From Aphodousia faecalis (GTDB lineage Bacteria; Pseudomonadota; Gammaproteobacteria; Burkholderiales; Burkholderiaceae_F), in the NCBI GenBank assembly GCA_018712705.1, contig DVGM01000020.1:1-36197 (forward strand): a DNA stretch of 36,197 nt. Reading direction: 5' to 3'. The position numbers and the translations under genes are program-made. Under the pieces are notes generated by a model. The model searched no databases, had not been told where the DNA came from, and saw only the letters and a program-made list of their open reading frames with translations. Below are positions 8,306 through 15,937 of the stretch, piece after piece (within the stretch, counting starts at the first letter, position 1; every line of letters starts with the position of its first letter).

Positions 8306-8333
8306 AGTCACTTAAGAAGATATAGAGAAGTAA

Positions 8334-8422
8334 TGGTGCGGGGAATCGGACTCGAACCGACACGCCGTTTAAATGGCGTCAGGACCTAAACCTGGTGCGT
8401 CTACCAATTTCGCCATCCCCGC
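8334..8422 (-). tRNA. tRNA-Leu (TAG)
   Basis: An 89-nt class II tRNA on the minus strand: acceptor GCGGGGA/TCCCCGC, D arm TGGCGAAATTGGTAGACGC, anticodon arm CCAGGTTTAGGTCCTG (anticodon TAG), a long variable arm containing GCCATTTAAACGGC, T loop GTTCGAG and an encoded CCA at 8334-8336. The layout matches E. coli leuW. Confidence 0.96.
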
Positions 8423-8435
8423 ACACGAGGCTAAG

Positions 8436-8464
8436 ATTGTACATGAAAGCCTGTTAACTTGTAA
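8436..8464 (-). promoter_or_regulatory. Probable promoter of tRNA-Leu
   Basis: Minus strand: -35 TTACAA (8459-8464), 17-bp spacer, -10 TACAAT (8436-8441). The predicted start is a few bases before the mature tRNA 5' end. The -10 box is good, the -35 box only fair. Confidence 0.5.
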
Positions 8465-8512
8465 GGCTAGCGGAAACACTGCTAGCAGAAACGCGCCCTC
8501 AAAAATTTGAAA

Positions 8513-8974
8513 TCACTTCGTAACGGCCACCCAACCTGCCGATAAAATCTCAGCCAATCGTTCAGGCGTAATTTTTACAGCGTTGTTAGGGGCTCCTGCG
8601 GCCGGATAGACAATATCGTATTTTTTTAAGCTTTCATCCAAAAAGATTTCAACATTGTCCTTAAGTGCAAAGGGACAAACTCCTCCCATCGGATGACCGA
8701 AAAGCTCAGGAAGAAGTTCAGCAGGACAAAAGTGTGAAGTTTCTTTAAAAAGCTTTTTGAATTTTGAATTGTCTAATTTCGATTCACCGGAGACAACAAT
8801 AACGAGCAGCCGTCCGCTTTTTAATTTGATAGCCAGGGACTTCGCAATTCGATCAGGCTCACATCCCAATTGTTCCGCCGCTAAGGTGACGGTAGCACTT
8901 GAACCCGGAAATTCAATATAAGAGTCTCCGATTCCTTTTTCGTTCAGATAGGCTTTTACGTTTTCAATACTCAT
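8513..8974 (-). CDS. YbaK/EbsC-family aminoacyl-tRNA deacylase
   Basis: Single-domain member of the prolyl-tRNA-synthetase INS/YbaK superfamily, which removes wrongly attached amino acids (typically Cys, sometimes Ala) from tRNA-Pro in trans. The 153 residues cover the whole fold, including the helix segment ESKLDNSKFKKLF (64-76) and the substrate-loop motif HPMGGVCPFAL. It resembles the EbsC/YwhH branch more than E. coli YbaK, so the exact substrate is uncertain. The ATG has no Shine-Dalgarno sequence, and the T-run of the terminator of the preceding gene ends only 3 nt before it. Expression must therefore rely on read-through or leaderless initiation. Confidence 0.85.
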   Translation of the reverse strand: MSIENVKAYLNEKGIGDSYIEFPGSSATVTLAAEQLGCEPDRIAKSLAIKLKSGRLLVIVVSGESKLDNSKFKKLFKETSHFCPAELLPELFGHPMGGVCPFALKDNVEIFLDESLKKYDIVYPAAGAPNNAVKITPERLAEILSAGWVAVTK

Positions 8975-8977
8975 AGC

Positions 8978-9010
8978 AAAAAAGGGCGAGAAGCTTTAAC
9001 TTCACGCCCT
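8978..9010 (-). terminator. Rho-independent terminator after the UreE-like gene
   Basis: Minus strand: outer stem AGGGCG/CGCCCT (9005-9010 with 8983-8988), one A.T-flanking mismatch, inner stem GAAG/CTTC, 6-nt loop, then TTTTTT (8978-8983). It starts 50 nt past the UreE-like stop codon and is a textbook terminator for the alr-radA-ureE-like transcript. Confidence 0.88.
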
Positions 9011-9060
9011 GATCTTCATTGTTATTCGGCTTTATTCTTTTCTTCGTGATGGTAATGACG

Positions 9061-9810
9061 TTAATGAGAATGATGGTGATGTTCCTCATCATGGTCATGA
9101 TGATGGCCACAACAGCATCCATCCTCATGATGGTGATGATGTTCGCCGCCGCACTCACATCCCTCTTCATGATCATGGTGGCCACAGCAGCACTCACCGT
9201 CTTCATGATGATGGTGATGATGCTCCCCACCGCAGGCGCAGCCTTCAGAGTGTTCGTGATCATGATGACCGCAGCAGCATCCCTCACCCTCATCGTGGTG
9301 GTGATGTCCGCCATGGCAACCACAGCCTTCACCGTGCTCATGATGGTGGTGCCCGCCACAGCAACAACCACCTCCATGATGACGTTTGGGCAACTTAATC
9401 GGGTCAAAAGGCATCATCACTTCTTCAAATTCCAAGCCTGCATCAGTCAACAATTGCTGCAAGGCTTCGTCTTTAGCAATCGCAAAACCATTTTCAACCT
9501 GAGCGACACGAATGCCTCGGTTTAGGAGAGCCACAGCAGCTTCTGCTGCGAATTCTTCATCGCCCTTGATCATCAGAACGGATTCGGGAGCAGCATCAAC
9601 AACATAGAAATGACCGGCATCGTCCAAGAGAACATCACCAACTTCCAAAGGACGCTTGTCGCTTACTTCTGTTTCTACAGTCACCCCGTTCACAATAACC
9701 TGAGCGGGCAGATTATCACGTTCGAGGCTAGTTAAAGCCACATGCTGAGCACGATTTAAAATGGCTTTTGCCGGGGTTGCCTCAGAAGCCAAAATTTTCG
9801 TAATTTTCAT
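9061..9810 (-). CDS. UreE-like metal chaperone with a long His/Cys-rich repeat tail
   Basis: Residues 1-143 resemble the urease nickel chaperone UreE: a UreE_N-like beta domain (about 1-72, with LEVGDVLLDDAGHFYVV) followed by the UreE_C ferredoxin-like part (LLNRGIRVAQVENGF, LQQLLTDAGLEFEEVMMPFDP). Residues 144-249 are a tandem repeat containing 39 His and 18 Cys, with CCC triplets 29, 29 and 25 residues apart and CxC motifs between them. Ordinary UreE tails are His-rich but short and nearly Cys-free. The His cluster expected in the core (GNRH and HHDH in Klebsiella UreE) reads LNRG and AKDE here, so metal binding seems to depend on the tail. No urease or hydrogenase genes are in the window. 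It follows radA by 20 bp and is probably in the alr-radA operon. Role inferred: storage, buffering or delivery of Ni, Zn or Co. Confidence 0.8.
   Translation of the reverse strand: MKITKILASEATPAKAILNRAQHVALTSLERDNLPAQVIVNGVTVETEVSDKRPLEVGDVLLDDAGHFYVVDAAPESVLMIKGDEEFAAEAAVALLNRGIRVAQVENGFAIAKDEALQQLLTDAGLEFEEVMMPFDPIKLPKRHHGGGCCCGGHHHHEHGEGCGCHGGHHHHDEGEGCCCGHHDHEHSEGCACGGEHHHHHHEDGECCCGHHDHEEGCECGGEHHHHHEDGCCCGHHHDHDEEHHHHSH
9064..9381 (-). repeat. Coding tandem repeat for the His/Cys tail
   Basis: This 318-bp stretch encodes residues 144-249 of the UreE-like protein. The unit is about 87 bp (29 codons): a GCCCGHHDHE-like block, then GCxCGGEHHHH and an acidic EDG spacer. Four CCC blocks and three CxC blocks alternate. 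Such near-identical units can expand or contract by slippage. Confidence 0.8.
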
Positions 9811-9830
9811 TTTCTTCTCGCTTAAAAATC

Positions 9831-11207
9831 CTAACGAATGGCATCTATTGCGTTACTCAATCGATCAACCGCAATAATTTCAAGTCCTTCAATCGGCTGT
9901 TTCGGAGCGTTTGCTCGAGGAATAATGGCCCGGGAAAAACCTAATTTAGCCGCCTCTTTCAGACGCTCTTGGCCTCTGGGCGCCGGTCGGATTTCTCCTG
10001 CCAACCCCACTTCGCCAAACACAACCAATCCTTCAGGCAAAGAACGATTTCTCAGTGAAGAATATATCGCCATTAATACCGCCAAGTCGGCAGCAGGTTC
10101 GGTAATTTTAACCCCGCCGACTGCATTGACAAATACATCCTGGTCAAAGCAGGCCAATCCTGCATGCCGGTGAAGTACAGCCAATAGCATCGAAAGGCGC
10201 TGTTGATCTATACCAACAGACAAACGTTTAGGTGAGGGAAGATGGGTTGTGTCCACCAACGCCTGCACTTCTACGAGCAATGGGCGGGTTCCTTCCTGCG
10301 TAACCATAACGACAGAACCGGGAACATTGGCCTTGTGTTCTGACAAAAAGATAGCGCTCGGATTATTGACACCCTTCAGTCCCCTATCGGTCATGGCAAA
10401 AACGCCTAATTCGTTGACCGCACCAAAGCGATTTTTAAAAGCGCGGATCAATCTGAAATTGGAATGGGTATCCCCTTCAAAATAAAGAACCGTATCGACA
10501 ATATGCTCTAAAACACGGGGACCGGCCAAAGAGCCGTCTTTTGTCACGTGACCGACAAAGATTAAAGTAATGCCTGAACTCTTAGCTATACGAGTCAGTC
10601 TTGCTGAACATTCACGGACCTGCGTCACGGAACCGGGCGCAGATTCAAGCTGATCTGAAAAGAGCGTTTGAATAGAGTCAATAACGACAAATTGGGGCTT
10701 TTCTTCCAAAAGTGTCGCCTCAATCTTTTCCAACTGAATTTCGCTCATCAACCTCAAACCTTGAGGCTCAAGACCTAAACGTTTAGCACGTAAAGCAATC
10801 TGCCCCGGGCTTTCTTCTCCGCTCACATACAGGCAACGCACATCCTGATGAACAAGTCGATGCATCACCTGAAGCAAAAGAGTGGACTTACCGATCCCAG
10901 GATCACCGCCGATAAGGGAGACACCTCCACAAACAAGACCGCCGCCCATAACTCGATCAAACTCTTGAAAGCCCGTAACAATACGAGGAACCTCTTGAGC
11001 CTGAACATCGTTTAAGTCTAAAACTTCTGAAGCGCTGACCAGACCTTTATGACGCGAATCACCGAATCGAGCGGCAGCCCCTGTTTCAACAACAAATTCT
11101 TTTAACGTGTTCCATTCGCCGCAATGGGGACAGCGACCGGCCCACTTGACCGTGGTTCCGCCGCACTCGGAACAAACCCATTCAACTTTTTTCTTTTTTG
11201 TTGCCAT
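9831..11207 (-). CDS. radA: DNA repair protein RadA (Sms)
   Basis: RecA-like ATPase that drives branch migration of recombination intermediates. The 458-residue protein shows the N-terminal C4 zinc finger (Cys12, Cys15, Cys26, Cys29), Walker A GDPGIGKST at 101-109, Walker B FVVIDS with Asp177, the RadA-specific KNRFG motif at 258-262, and a C-terminal Lon-protease-like domain that lacks protease function in this family. It starts 5 bp after alr, a pairing also seen in other betaproteobacteria, and is followed closely by the UreE-like gene. Confidence 0.97.
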   Translation of the reverse strand: MATKKKKVEWVCSECGGTTVKWAGRCPHCGEWNTLKEFVVETGAAARFGDSRHKGLVSASEVLDLNDVQAQEVPRIVTGFQEFDRVMGGGLVCGGVSLIGGDPGIGKSTLLLQVMHRLVHQDVRCLYVSGEESPGQIALRAKRLGLEPQGLRLMSEIQLEKIEATLLEEKPQFVVIDSIQTLFSDQLESAPGSVTQVRECSARLTRIAKSSGITLIFVGHVTKDGSLAGPRVLEHIVDTVLYFEGDTHSNFRLIRAFKNRFGAVNELGVFAMTDRGLKGVNNPSAIFLSEHKANVPGSVVMVTQEGTRPLLVEVQALVDTTHLPSPKRLSVGIDQQRLSMLLAVLHRHAGLACFDQDVFVNAVGGVKITEPAADLAVLMAIYSSLRNRSLPEGLVVFGEVGLAGEIRPAPRGQERLKEAAKLGFSRAIIPRANAPKQPIEGLEIIAVDRLSNAIDAIR

Positions 11208-11212
11208 ATGGA

Positions 11213-12301
11213 CTAATTTTCATCTTCGAGCATCGGAACACGCAGGGCTATCGCACACATGAGTTCGTAGCCGATCGTACCGCACCGCTTTGCGACATCA
11301 TTAACCGAGATATTCGCTCCCCAAAGTTCCACTTCGCTACCTAATTGAGCTTCGGGAATATCCGTAACATCAATCGTGAGCATATCCATGGAAATAGCTC
11401 CGGCAATCGGAGCAATTTTGCCTTCAACAAAGGTAGGCGTGCCATCAGGGGTTGAACGAGGATAACCGTCAGCATAACCGCAAGCAACAACGGCAATACG
11501 CGAATCACGATGGGTAACGAAACGAGAACCGTAACCGATTGCTTCGCCCGCCGGAACATTTTGAATAGCCAAAATCTTGGCCGATAAGGTCATCGCCGGT
11601 CGGATATTAAGATCAGCAGAAGTGTAGTGGCTGTCGGGGCTTACGCCATAAAGCGCCACCCCGGCACGAACAGCATCACCTTTTACATCGGATTGCCAAA
11701 GCGTAGCGGCAGAATTGGCCATACACAGGTTCTTCGGCATCGGTTGGATTTTGTCCATCCGATTTAACTGAATCGAAACAGTCGCCGGTCGTTCATGACC
11801 GTAGGTGGGTTCAGCATTGGCAAAATGGGTAACAACACCCAACACTTGAACGCCTTGAATTGTTTGAAGTTGCGCCCGAATTTCTTCTTCCTCTTGAGGC
11901 AGGAACCCTAAGCGGTTCATACCGGAATTAATTTTGATATGAACTTTTAAAAACGCATAGGGAGTCTGAGCCTTTAAAAGCTCAATCATATGACGATTAT
12001 GAACGATGGTTTCAATGTCATATTTTTCCAATAAAGGGATATCCGTGGCATCAAAAAAACCTTCCAAAAGCAAAATCCGTTTTTTCCACCCCTGTTCCCT
12101 AACCTTTTGAGCATCGCAAAGATCAATCATGGCCAAGCCGTCAGCGGCCTCGAAAGCACGGGCTGCCCGCAATAAACCGTGACCATAGGCGTTTGCTTTG
12201 ACAACAGCCCAAAGTGTGCGACCGTTGGCTGCCTCACGCATGCGTTGGAGATTGTGTCTGAGTGCCCCCATGTGAATGGTGGCTGCAATAGGACGTGGCA
12301 T
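11213..12301 (-). CDS. alr: Alanine racemase
   Basis: PLP enzyme that converts L-alanine to D-alanine for peptidoglycan. The 362 residues have the PLP-binding Lys35 in VVKANAYGHG and the second catalytic base Tyr257 in AIGYGSRF, with an N-terminal TIM barrel and C-terminal beta domain of normal size. GAGAAGAG lies just before the ATG. It is the first gene of the alr-radA-ureE-like unit and is divergent from lplT across 184 bp. Whether it is the biosynthetic (alr) or catabolic (dadX) paralogue cannot be told from the sequence; the context favours alr. Confidence 0.96.
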   Translation of the reverse strand: MPRPIAATIHMGALRHNLQRMREAANGRTLWAVVKANAYGHGLLRAARAFEAADGLAMIDLCDAQKVREQGWKKRILLLEGFFDATDIPLLEKYDIETIVHNRHMIELLKAQTPYAFLKVHIKINSGMNRLGFLPQEEEEIRAQLQTIQGVQVLGVVTHFANAEPTYGHERPATVSIQLNRMDKIQPMPKNLCMANSAATLWQSDVKGDAVRAGVALYGVSPDSHYTSADLNIRPAMTLSAKILAIQNVPAGEAIGYGSRFVTHRDSRIAVVACGYADGYPRSTPDGTPTFVEGKIAPIAGAISMDMLTIDVTDIPEAQLGSEVELWGANISVNDVAKRCGTIGYELMCAIALRVPMLEDEN

Positions 12302-12447
12302 AACTCTTCTCTAATATCTAAAAGCTTCACAAAAGATTCGTCTAATCTTAGCGCAGCGGGCCTAATTTTTTCTGCTTAATTCAACTTTTTCTTGAATTCA
12401 ATGGGATTTCTCCCTAATACCTAATCAGCTACACTCTTTCGTTGATC

Positions 12448-12456
12448 TGCTAGAAT
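12448..12456 (+). promoter_or_regulatory. Candidate extended -10 promoter of lplT
   Basis: TGCTAGAAT (TG at 12448-12449, hexamer 12451-12456) fits an extended -10 element. No good -35 is seen, as is common with extended -10 promoters. The resulting leader would be about 23 nt. Confidence 0.4.
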
Positions 12457-12485
12457 CGGTCAGCTTAAGAAATTTGGGATTATTC

Positions 12486-13805
12486 ATGAATCGCGGTTTT
12501 TATTCCATTATGTGCGCTCAGTTTCTCTCGAGCCTGGCCGACAATGCCCTGCTGATTGCCGCCATTGCGCTCCTGACGCAAATGAATGCGCCCGATTGGA
12601 TGACTCCGCTTCTGAAGCTCTTCTTTGTTGTCAGCTACATTTGTCTGGCGGCCTATGTTGGAATTTTTGCCGATTCCATGCCCAAAGGCCGAGTAATGTT
12701 CCTGACCAATATGCTCAAAGTCGGCGGCTGTCTGTTGATGCTTTTTGGCTCGCATCCCCTTTTGGCTTACGCCGTTGTCGGTATTGGTGCGGCGGCCTAC
12801 TCCCCTGCCAAGTACGGCATTCTCACCGAACTTCTTCCTCCGGTTAAACTGGTGTTGGCAAACAGTTGGATTGAAGGTTTAACCGTAGCTTCAATCATTT
12901 TAGGGGTTGTAATGGGCGGCGTTTTAATTAATGACGCTGTGAGCTACGCCATTTTGCACTCGGGCTTTCCTTTTGTAGCTTTGGGTATCGCCACCCCGGC
13001 TCAAGCAGCCATTTCTATTATTGTTCTAATCTATTTAGCTGCCGCTGCCGTCAACTTATTAATTCCAGATACCGGAGCCCGTTATCCCAAAGCTGACTTT
13101 ACACCGATCGAAACACTTAAGAATTTCTATAAAAGCTGCGCTATTTTGTGGAAAGACCGTCTAGGTCAAATTTCACTTTCCGTCACAACCCTCTTTTGGG
13201 GCGCAGGCGCCGTATTACAGTTCCTTGTTTTAAAGTGGGCCGAATATGCTCTCGGCATGAACTTATCCGAAGGTGCCATCCTTCAGGCCGTTGTCAGCAT
13301 CGGTATCGCCATCGGTGCCGTTCTTGCTGCGCAACTGATCAGTCTGAAAAATTCTCTCAAGGTTCTGTGGATGGGTGTCATCATGGGAGCGCTCGTAACG
13401 TGCTCGGCCTATTTCAACCAATCAATGGTTCCTGTCGGTGGCTTTGACTGTTTTGGCGTTCATGTAACGTGGGCAGTGTCGGTTGCGGTTTGCATCATGA
13501 TTGCTGTCGGAATCTGCGCGGGCTTTTTCGTTGTCCCGATGAATGCTTTGCTGCAGCACCGTGGGTATGTTTTGATGAGTGCCGGTAAATCCATCGCAGT
13601 GCAAAACTTCAATGAAAATCTCTCGATTCTCCTCATGCTTGGGATCTATTCGCTTTTGATTCATTTTGGCATGAGCGCACCGGCCACCATGGTAACGTTC
13701 GGACTATTTGTTCTGATTTCCATGCTTTTGGTTATCTACAAACACTTCCGTAATCAACGCGAATACGACTCCACTCACCTGATCGGTGAAAAAAAACGTC
13801 ATTAA
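12486..13805 (+). CDS. lplT: Lysophospholipid transporter LplT (MFS)
   Basis: Inner-membrane major-facilitator protein that flips lysophospholipids from the outer to the inner leaflet of the inner membrane for re-acylation. From the ATG at 12486 it has 439 residues with about 12 hydrophobic segments. It shares LplT hallmarks: AQFLSSLADNALL near the N-terminus, GAAAYSPAKYGILTELLP, LFWGAGAVLQF and GFFVVPMNALLQHRG. A TTG four codons upstream (12474) is open but lies too close to the predicted transcription start. The partner acyltransferase aas, fused or adjacent in enterobacteria, is not present. It is convergent with the udg gene, 14 bp apart. Confidence 0.93.
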   Translation: MNRGFYSIMCAQFLSSLADNALLIAAIALLTQMNAPDWMTPLLKLFFVVSYICLAAYVGIFADSMPKGRVMFLTNMLKVGGCLLMLFGSHPLLAYAVVGIGAAAYSPAKYGILTELLPPVKLVLANSWIEGLTVASIILGVVMGGVLINDAVSYAILHSGFPFVALGIATPAQAAISIIVLIYLAAAAVNLLIPDTGARYPKADFTPIETLKNFYKSCAILWKDRLGQISLSVTTLFWGAGAVLQFLVLKWAEYALGMNLSEGAILQAVVSIGIAIGAVLAAQLISLKNSLKVLWMGVIMGALVTCSAYFNQSMVPVGGFDCFGVHVTWAVSVAVCIMIAVGICAGFFVVPMNALLQHRGYVLMSAGKSIAVQNFNENLSILLMLGIYSLLIHFGMSAPATMVTFGLFVLISMLLVIYKHFRNQREYDSTHLIGEKKRH

Positions 13806-13819
13806 AAATCCGTTTCTAT

Positions 13820-14740
13820 TTAGGAAAGCTCAAGCAGAAGCTTTTTAGCGAGATTGAAGTCACGCCAAGCACAAATTTTCTCTGTCGGCGAACGCAATAA
13901 ATAGGATGGATGGTAGGTGACAACCGTTGGGATCGGTTTACCGTTAACTTCAATATGATGGGTTTGCCCGCGAAGTCTGCCGGTAGACATTTCCGTCTTC
14001 AGCAAAGCATGCGAAGCAATTCTGCCTGACAAAACGATGACTTTCGGATCCAACAATTCCAACTGACGAGTTAAAAATGTCGCACAAGCGGCGATCTCAT
14101 TGTCATGAGGATCACGATTATTGGGCGGACGGCACTTTAAGACATTAATAATGGCCACATCCGCTCCGCGCCTTAAGCCCAAAGAGCGAAGGATGTTTTC
14201 GAGCAATTCACCGCTTTTACCAACAAACGGTTTGCCCTGGAGATCTTCATCGCGCCCAGGAGCTTCCCCGACAATCACCATCTTGGCAGTCTTTTCTGCC
14301 GTTCCAAAAACCGTTGAAAGACGACTCTGACTCAAGGCTTTACAGGCTGTGCACTGAGAAACCAACGTCTGCAGCGTCTTCCAGTCGGCGTTTTGTGCCC
14401 GAGTCAACAATTCGGAATCAACTTCTACAATGCCAGGCTCAGCAAAACTTCGACGAATCGGTTTGAGTTCATATGTCTTTGGTTTATGCGATTCCGGACT
14501 CGTCAGCACTGAGTGCCCGTGAGGCGGCGTCTTATTAAGCGTTAAAGCGGGTTTAAAGGCGTCTGAATGAGTGGAATTTTGTTCCGCAACCGACTTTGGG
14601 GCAGTAGTAATTTCTTTTGCAGTGCTGTCTTTTGCAATAGACTGCGGAGACAATGGATCATCCTCGTCCCGTCCGATCCACAGCGGTCCGATGTCCATCG
14701 CCATCCATAGGCGTGCAGTCTCTTTTGAATAGCAAGCCAT
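13820..14740 (-). CDS. Uracil-DNA glycosylase, family 4 (Fe-S type)
   Basis: Excises uracil from DNA as the first step of base excision repair. The 306-residue protein has an unconserved N-terminal extension (about 1-115) rich in Ser, Thr and Pro, then the glycosylase domain. Cys130, Cys133, Cys203 and Cys219 are placed to bind the [4Fe-4S] cluster. Motif A is GEAPGRDED (159-167) and motif B is HPSYLLR (277-283). Its start overlaps the rimI stop by one base (TAATG). The N-terminal extension recalls the phage SPO1 polymerase-like annotation given to some betaproteobacterial homologues. Confidence 0.92.
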   Translation of the reverse strand: MACYSKETARLWMAMDIGPLWIGRDEDDPLSPQSIAKDSTAKEITTAPKSVAEQNSTHSDAFKPALTLNKTPPHGHSVLTSPESHKPKTYELKPIRRSFAEPGIVEVDSELLTRAQNADWKTLQTLVSQCTACKALSQSRLSTVFGTAEKTAKMVIVGEAPGRDEDLQGKPFVGKSGELLENILRSLGLRRGADVAIINVLKCRPPNNRDPHDNEIAACATFLTRQLELLDPKVIVLSGRIASHALLKTEMSTGRLRGQTHHIEVNGKPIPTVVTYHPSYLLRSPTEKICAWRDFNLAKKLLLELS

Positions 14741-15189
14741 TAGTTCCCCAATAATTTTTGCATGACGATTGCATCTTCCCGACCGTCACGAGTCGGATAG
14801 TAACCTTTTCGAGAAGAAATTTCTTGAAAACCAACTGAATGATACAAAGCGCGGGCGCGCGTGTTACTGACACGAACTTCTAAAAATAAGCTCTCCGCTT
14901 GATTGGCAACTAAGCGAGCAAGAACCTCATTTAAGATCAATTTACCGTACCCCATTCCCTGTTCAGACGGCGTAACGGCGATGGTCAAAAGCTCCGATTG
15001 CTCAAAAATCTGCATGTAAACAGCAAAACCCAAAAGCCTGTCATCGTCTTTTAATAACAAAAATTGATGTCCGGCTTTTAAAGATCCCTCAAAATCAGCG
15101 AAACTCCAGGGAAACTCGAAAGCACTGGCATCTAATTGACTGATGGCTTCCAAATCTGTCTCAGCAGCCGAGCAAAAACGCAGCGTCAA
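14740..15189 (-). CDS. rimI: Ribosomal-protein-alanine N-acetyltransferase RimI
   Basis: GNAT-fold enzyme that acetylates the N-terminal alanine of ribosomal protein S18. The 149 residues include the acetyl-CoA pyrophosphate-binding motif SEQGMGYGKLI and the typical C-terminal YHSVGFQEISSRKGYY segment. The start is a TTG at 15189, overlapping the tsaB stop (TTGA); it is supported by AGGAG 7 nt upstream. The tsaB-rimI-udg order is a recurring one, so assignment is firm even though GNAT proteins are hard to tell apart. Confidence 0.92.
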   Translation of the reverse strand: MTLRFCSAAETDLEAISQLDASAFEFPWSFADFEGSLKAGHQFLLLKDDDRLLGFAVYMQIFEQSELLTIAVTPSEQGMGYGKLILNEVLARLVANQAESLFLEVRVSNTRARALYHSVGFQEISSRKGYYPTRDGREDAIVMQKLLGN

Positions 15190-15878
15190 AGTTTTGCTCC
15201 TTGCAATCGTTCGTTAATAGTGAGCGCGACATGATCACGAATATACATGGGAGCTGCCTTATCAGGATCTACCCAAAGTTGATCGGCTATATCTCGACAA
15301 CCATTAAACCACTCAATCATATAAGAGGCATCGGGGTGGGCATAAAGATGCTCAACTTCGAGATTCATGTCGTAGACGCCAATAGCGGTTCCGACCACAA
15401 AGGTTACTTCATTTTGCTCGAGCCACCGTTGCACTTCTTCCGGTTTTACCAATCGTTCAGATTGAAGAACCTTAAAACAACCATCGCTATTTTCATAAAT
15501 AGCGGCATAACACTCATTCATCCGAGCGTCATTTAGGACGGCAATACGCTTGCCACGATCTCGATAGTGATAACCCAGAGCGGTTAGCGTGGAGGTCGGC
15601 AACAACTTTTTATCCAGACCATACCCCAATCCCTGAGCAACACCGCAGGCGATACGCAAACCGGTAAAGGAACCGGGACCGCTACTAAATAGGATACCGT
15701 TAAGGTCCTTTAAAGAAATACCGGCATTTTTAATCAGCTCGTCGATCCAAGGTAACAGGCATTCAGAATGAGAATTACCGAGTTTTTCGGTACGACAATA
15801 AACCTGTGCTTTATAAGCTAAGGCAACGGAGCAATATTCGGTGGCTGTATCAAAAGCCAATAAGACTGGTTCACCCAT
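15186..15878 (-). CDS. tsaB: tRNA threonylcarbamoyladenosine biosynthesis protein TsaB
   Basis: Non-catalytic ASKHA-fold partner of TsaD in making the t6A37 modification of ANN-decoding tRNAs. The 230-residue length is standard. LAFDTATEYCSVAL (residues 8-21) and SGPGSFTGLRIACGVAQGL mark the family. It heads a tightly packed tsaB-rimI-udg operon. A possible -10 (TAAGAT) lies on the minus strand in the 59-bp gap after the DUF3106-like gene. Confidence 0.96.
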   Translation of the reverse strand: MGEPVLLAFDTATEYCSVALAYKAQVYCRTEKLGNSHSECLLPWIDELIKNAGISLKDLNGILFSSGPGSFTGLRIACGVAQGLGYGLDKKLLPTSTLTALGYHYRDRGKRIAVLNDARMNECYAAIYENSDGCFKVLQSERLVKPEEVQRWLEQNEVTFVVGTAIGVYDMNLEVEHLYAHPDASYMIEWFNGCRDIADQLWVDPDKAAPMYIRDHVALTINERLQGAKL

Positions 15879-15937
15879 CTTCGCACTAATATAAAAATGA
15901 TGGGCTATCTTAGCACGAGAAGTCTCAGAAGGTTGAT

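Noticed and set aside
8455..8490. GCTAGC direct/inverted repeat downstream of the YbaK-type gene as a terminator
   Set aside because: GCTAGC is self-palindromic, so pairing is ambiguous, and no T-run follows on the minus strand.
9064..9381. Regular repeats considered as a CRISPR array
   Set aside because: The repeats keep the reading frame of a protein, have no unique spacers between identical repeats, and no cas gene is near.
9019..9525. 168-residue plus-strand open frame rich in Met, Val and Thr that looks like a membrane protein
   Set aside because: It is the antisense of the His/Cys repeat: CAT/CAC histidine codons read as ATG/GTG on the other strand. The UreE-like frame explains the sequence.
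9061..9810. Urease operon
   Set aside because: Only the UreE-like gene is present; no urease structural or other accessory gene lies within the window.
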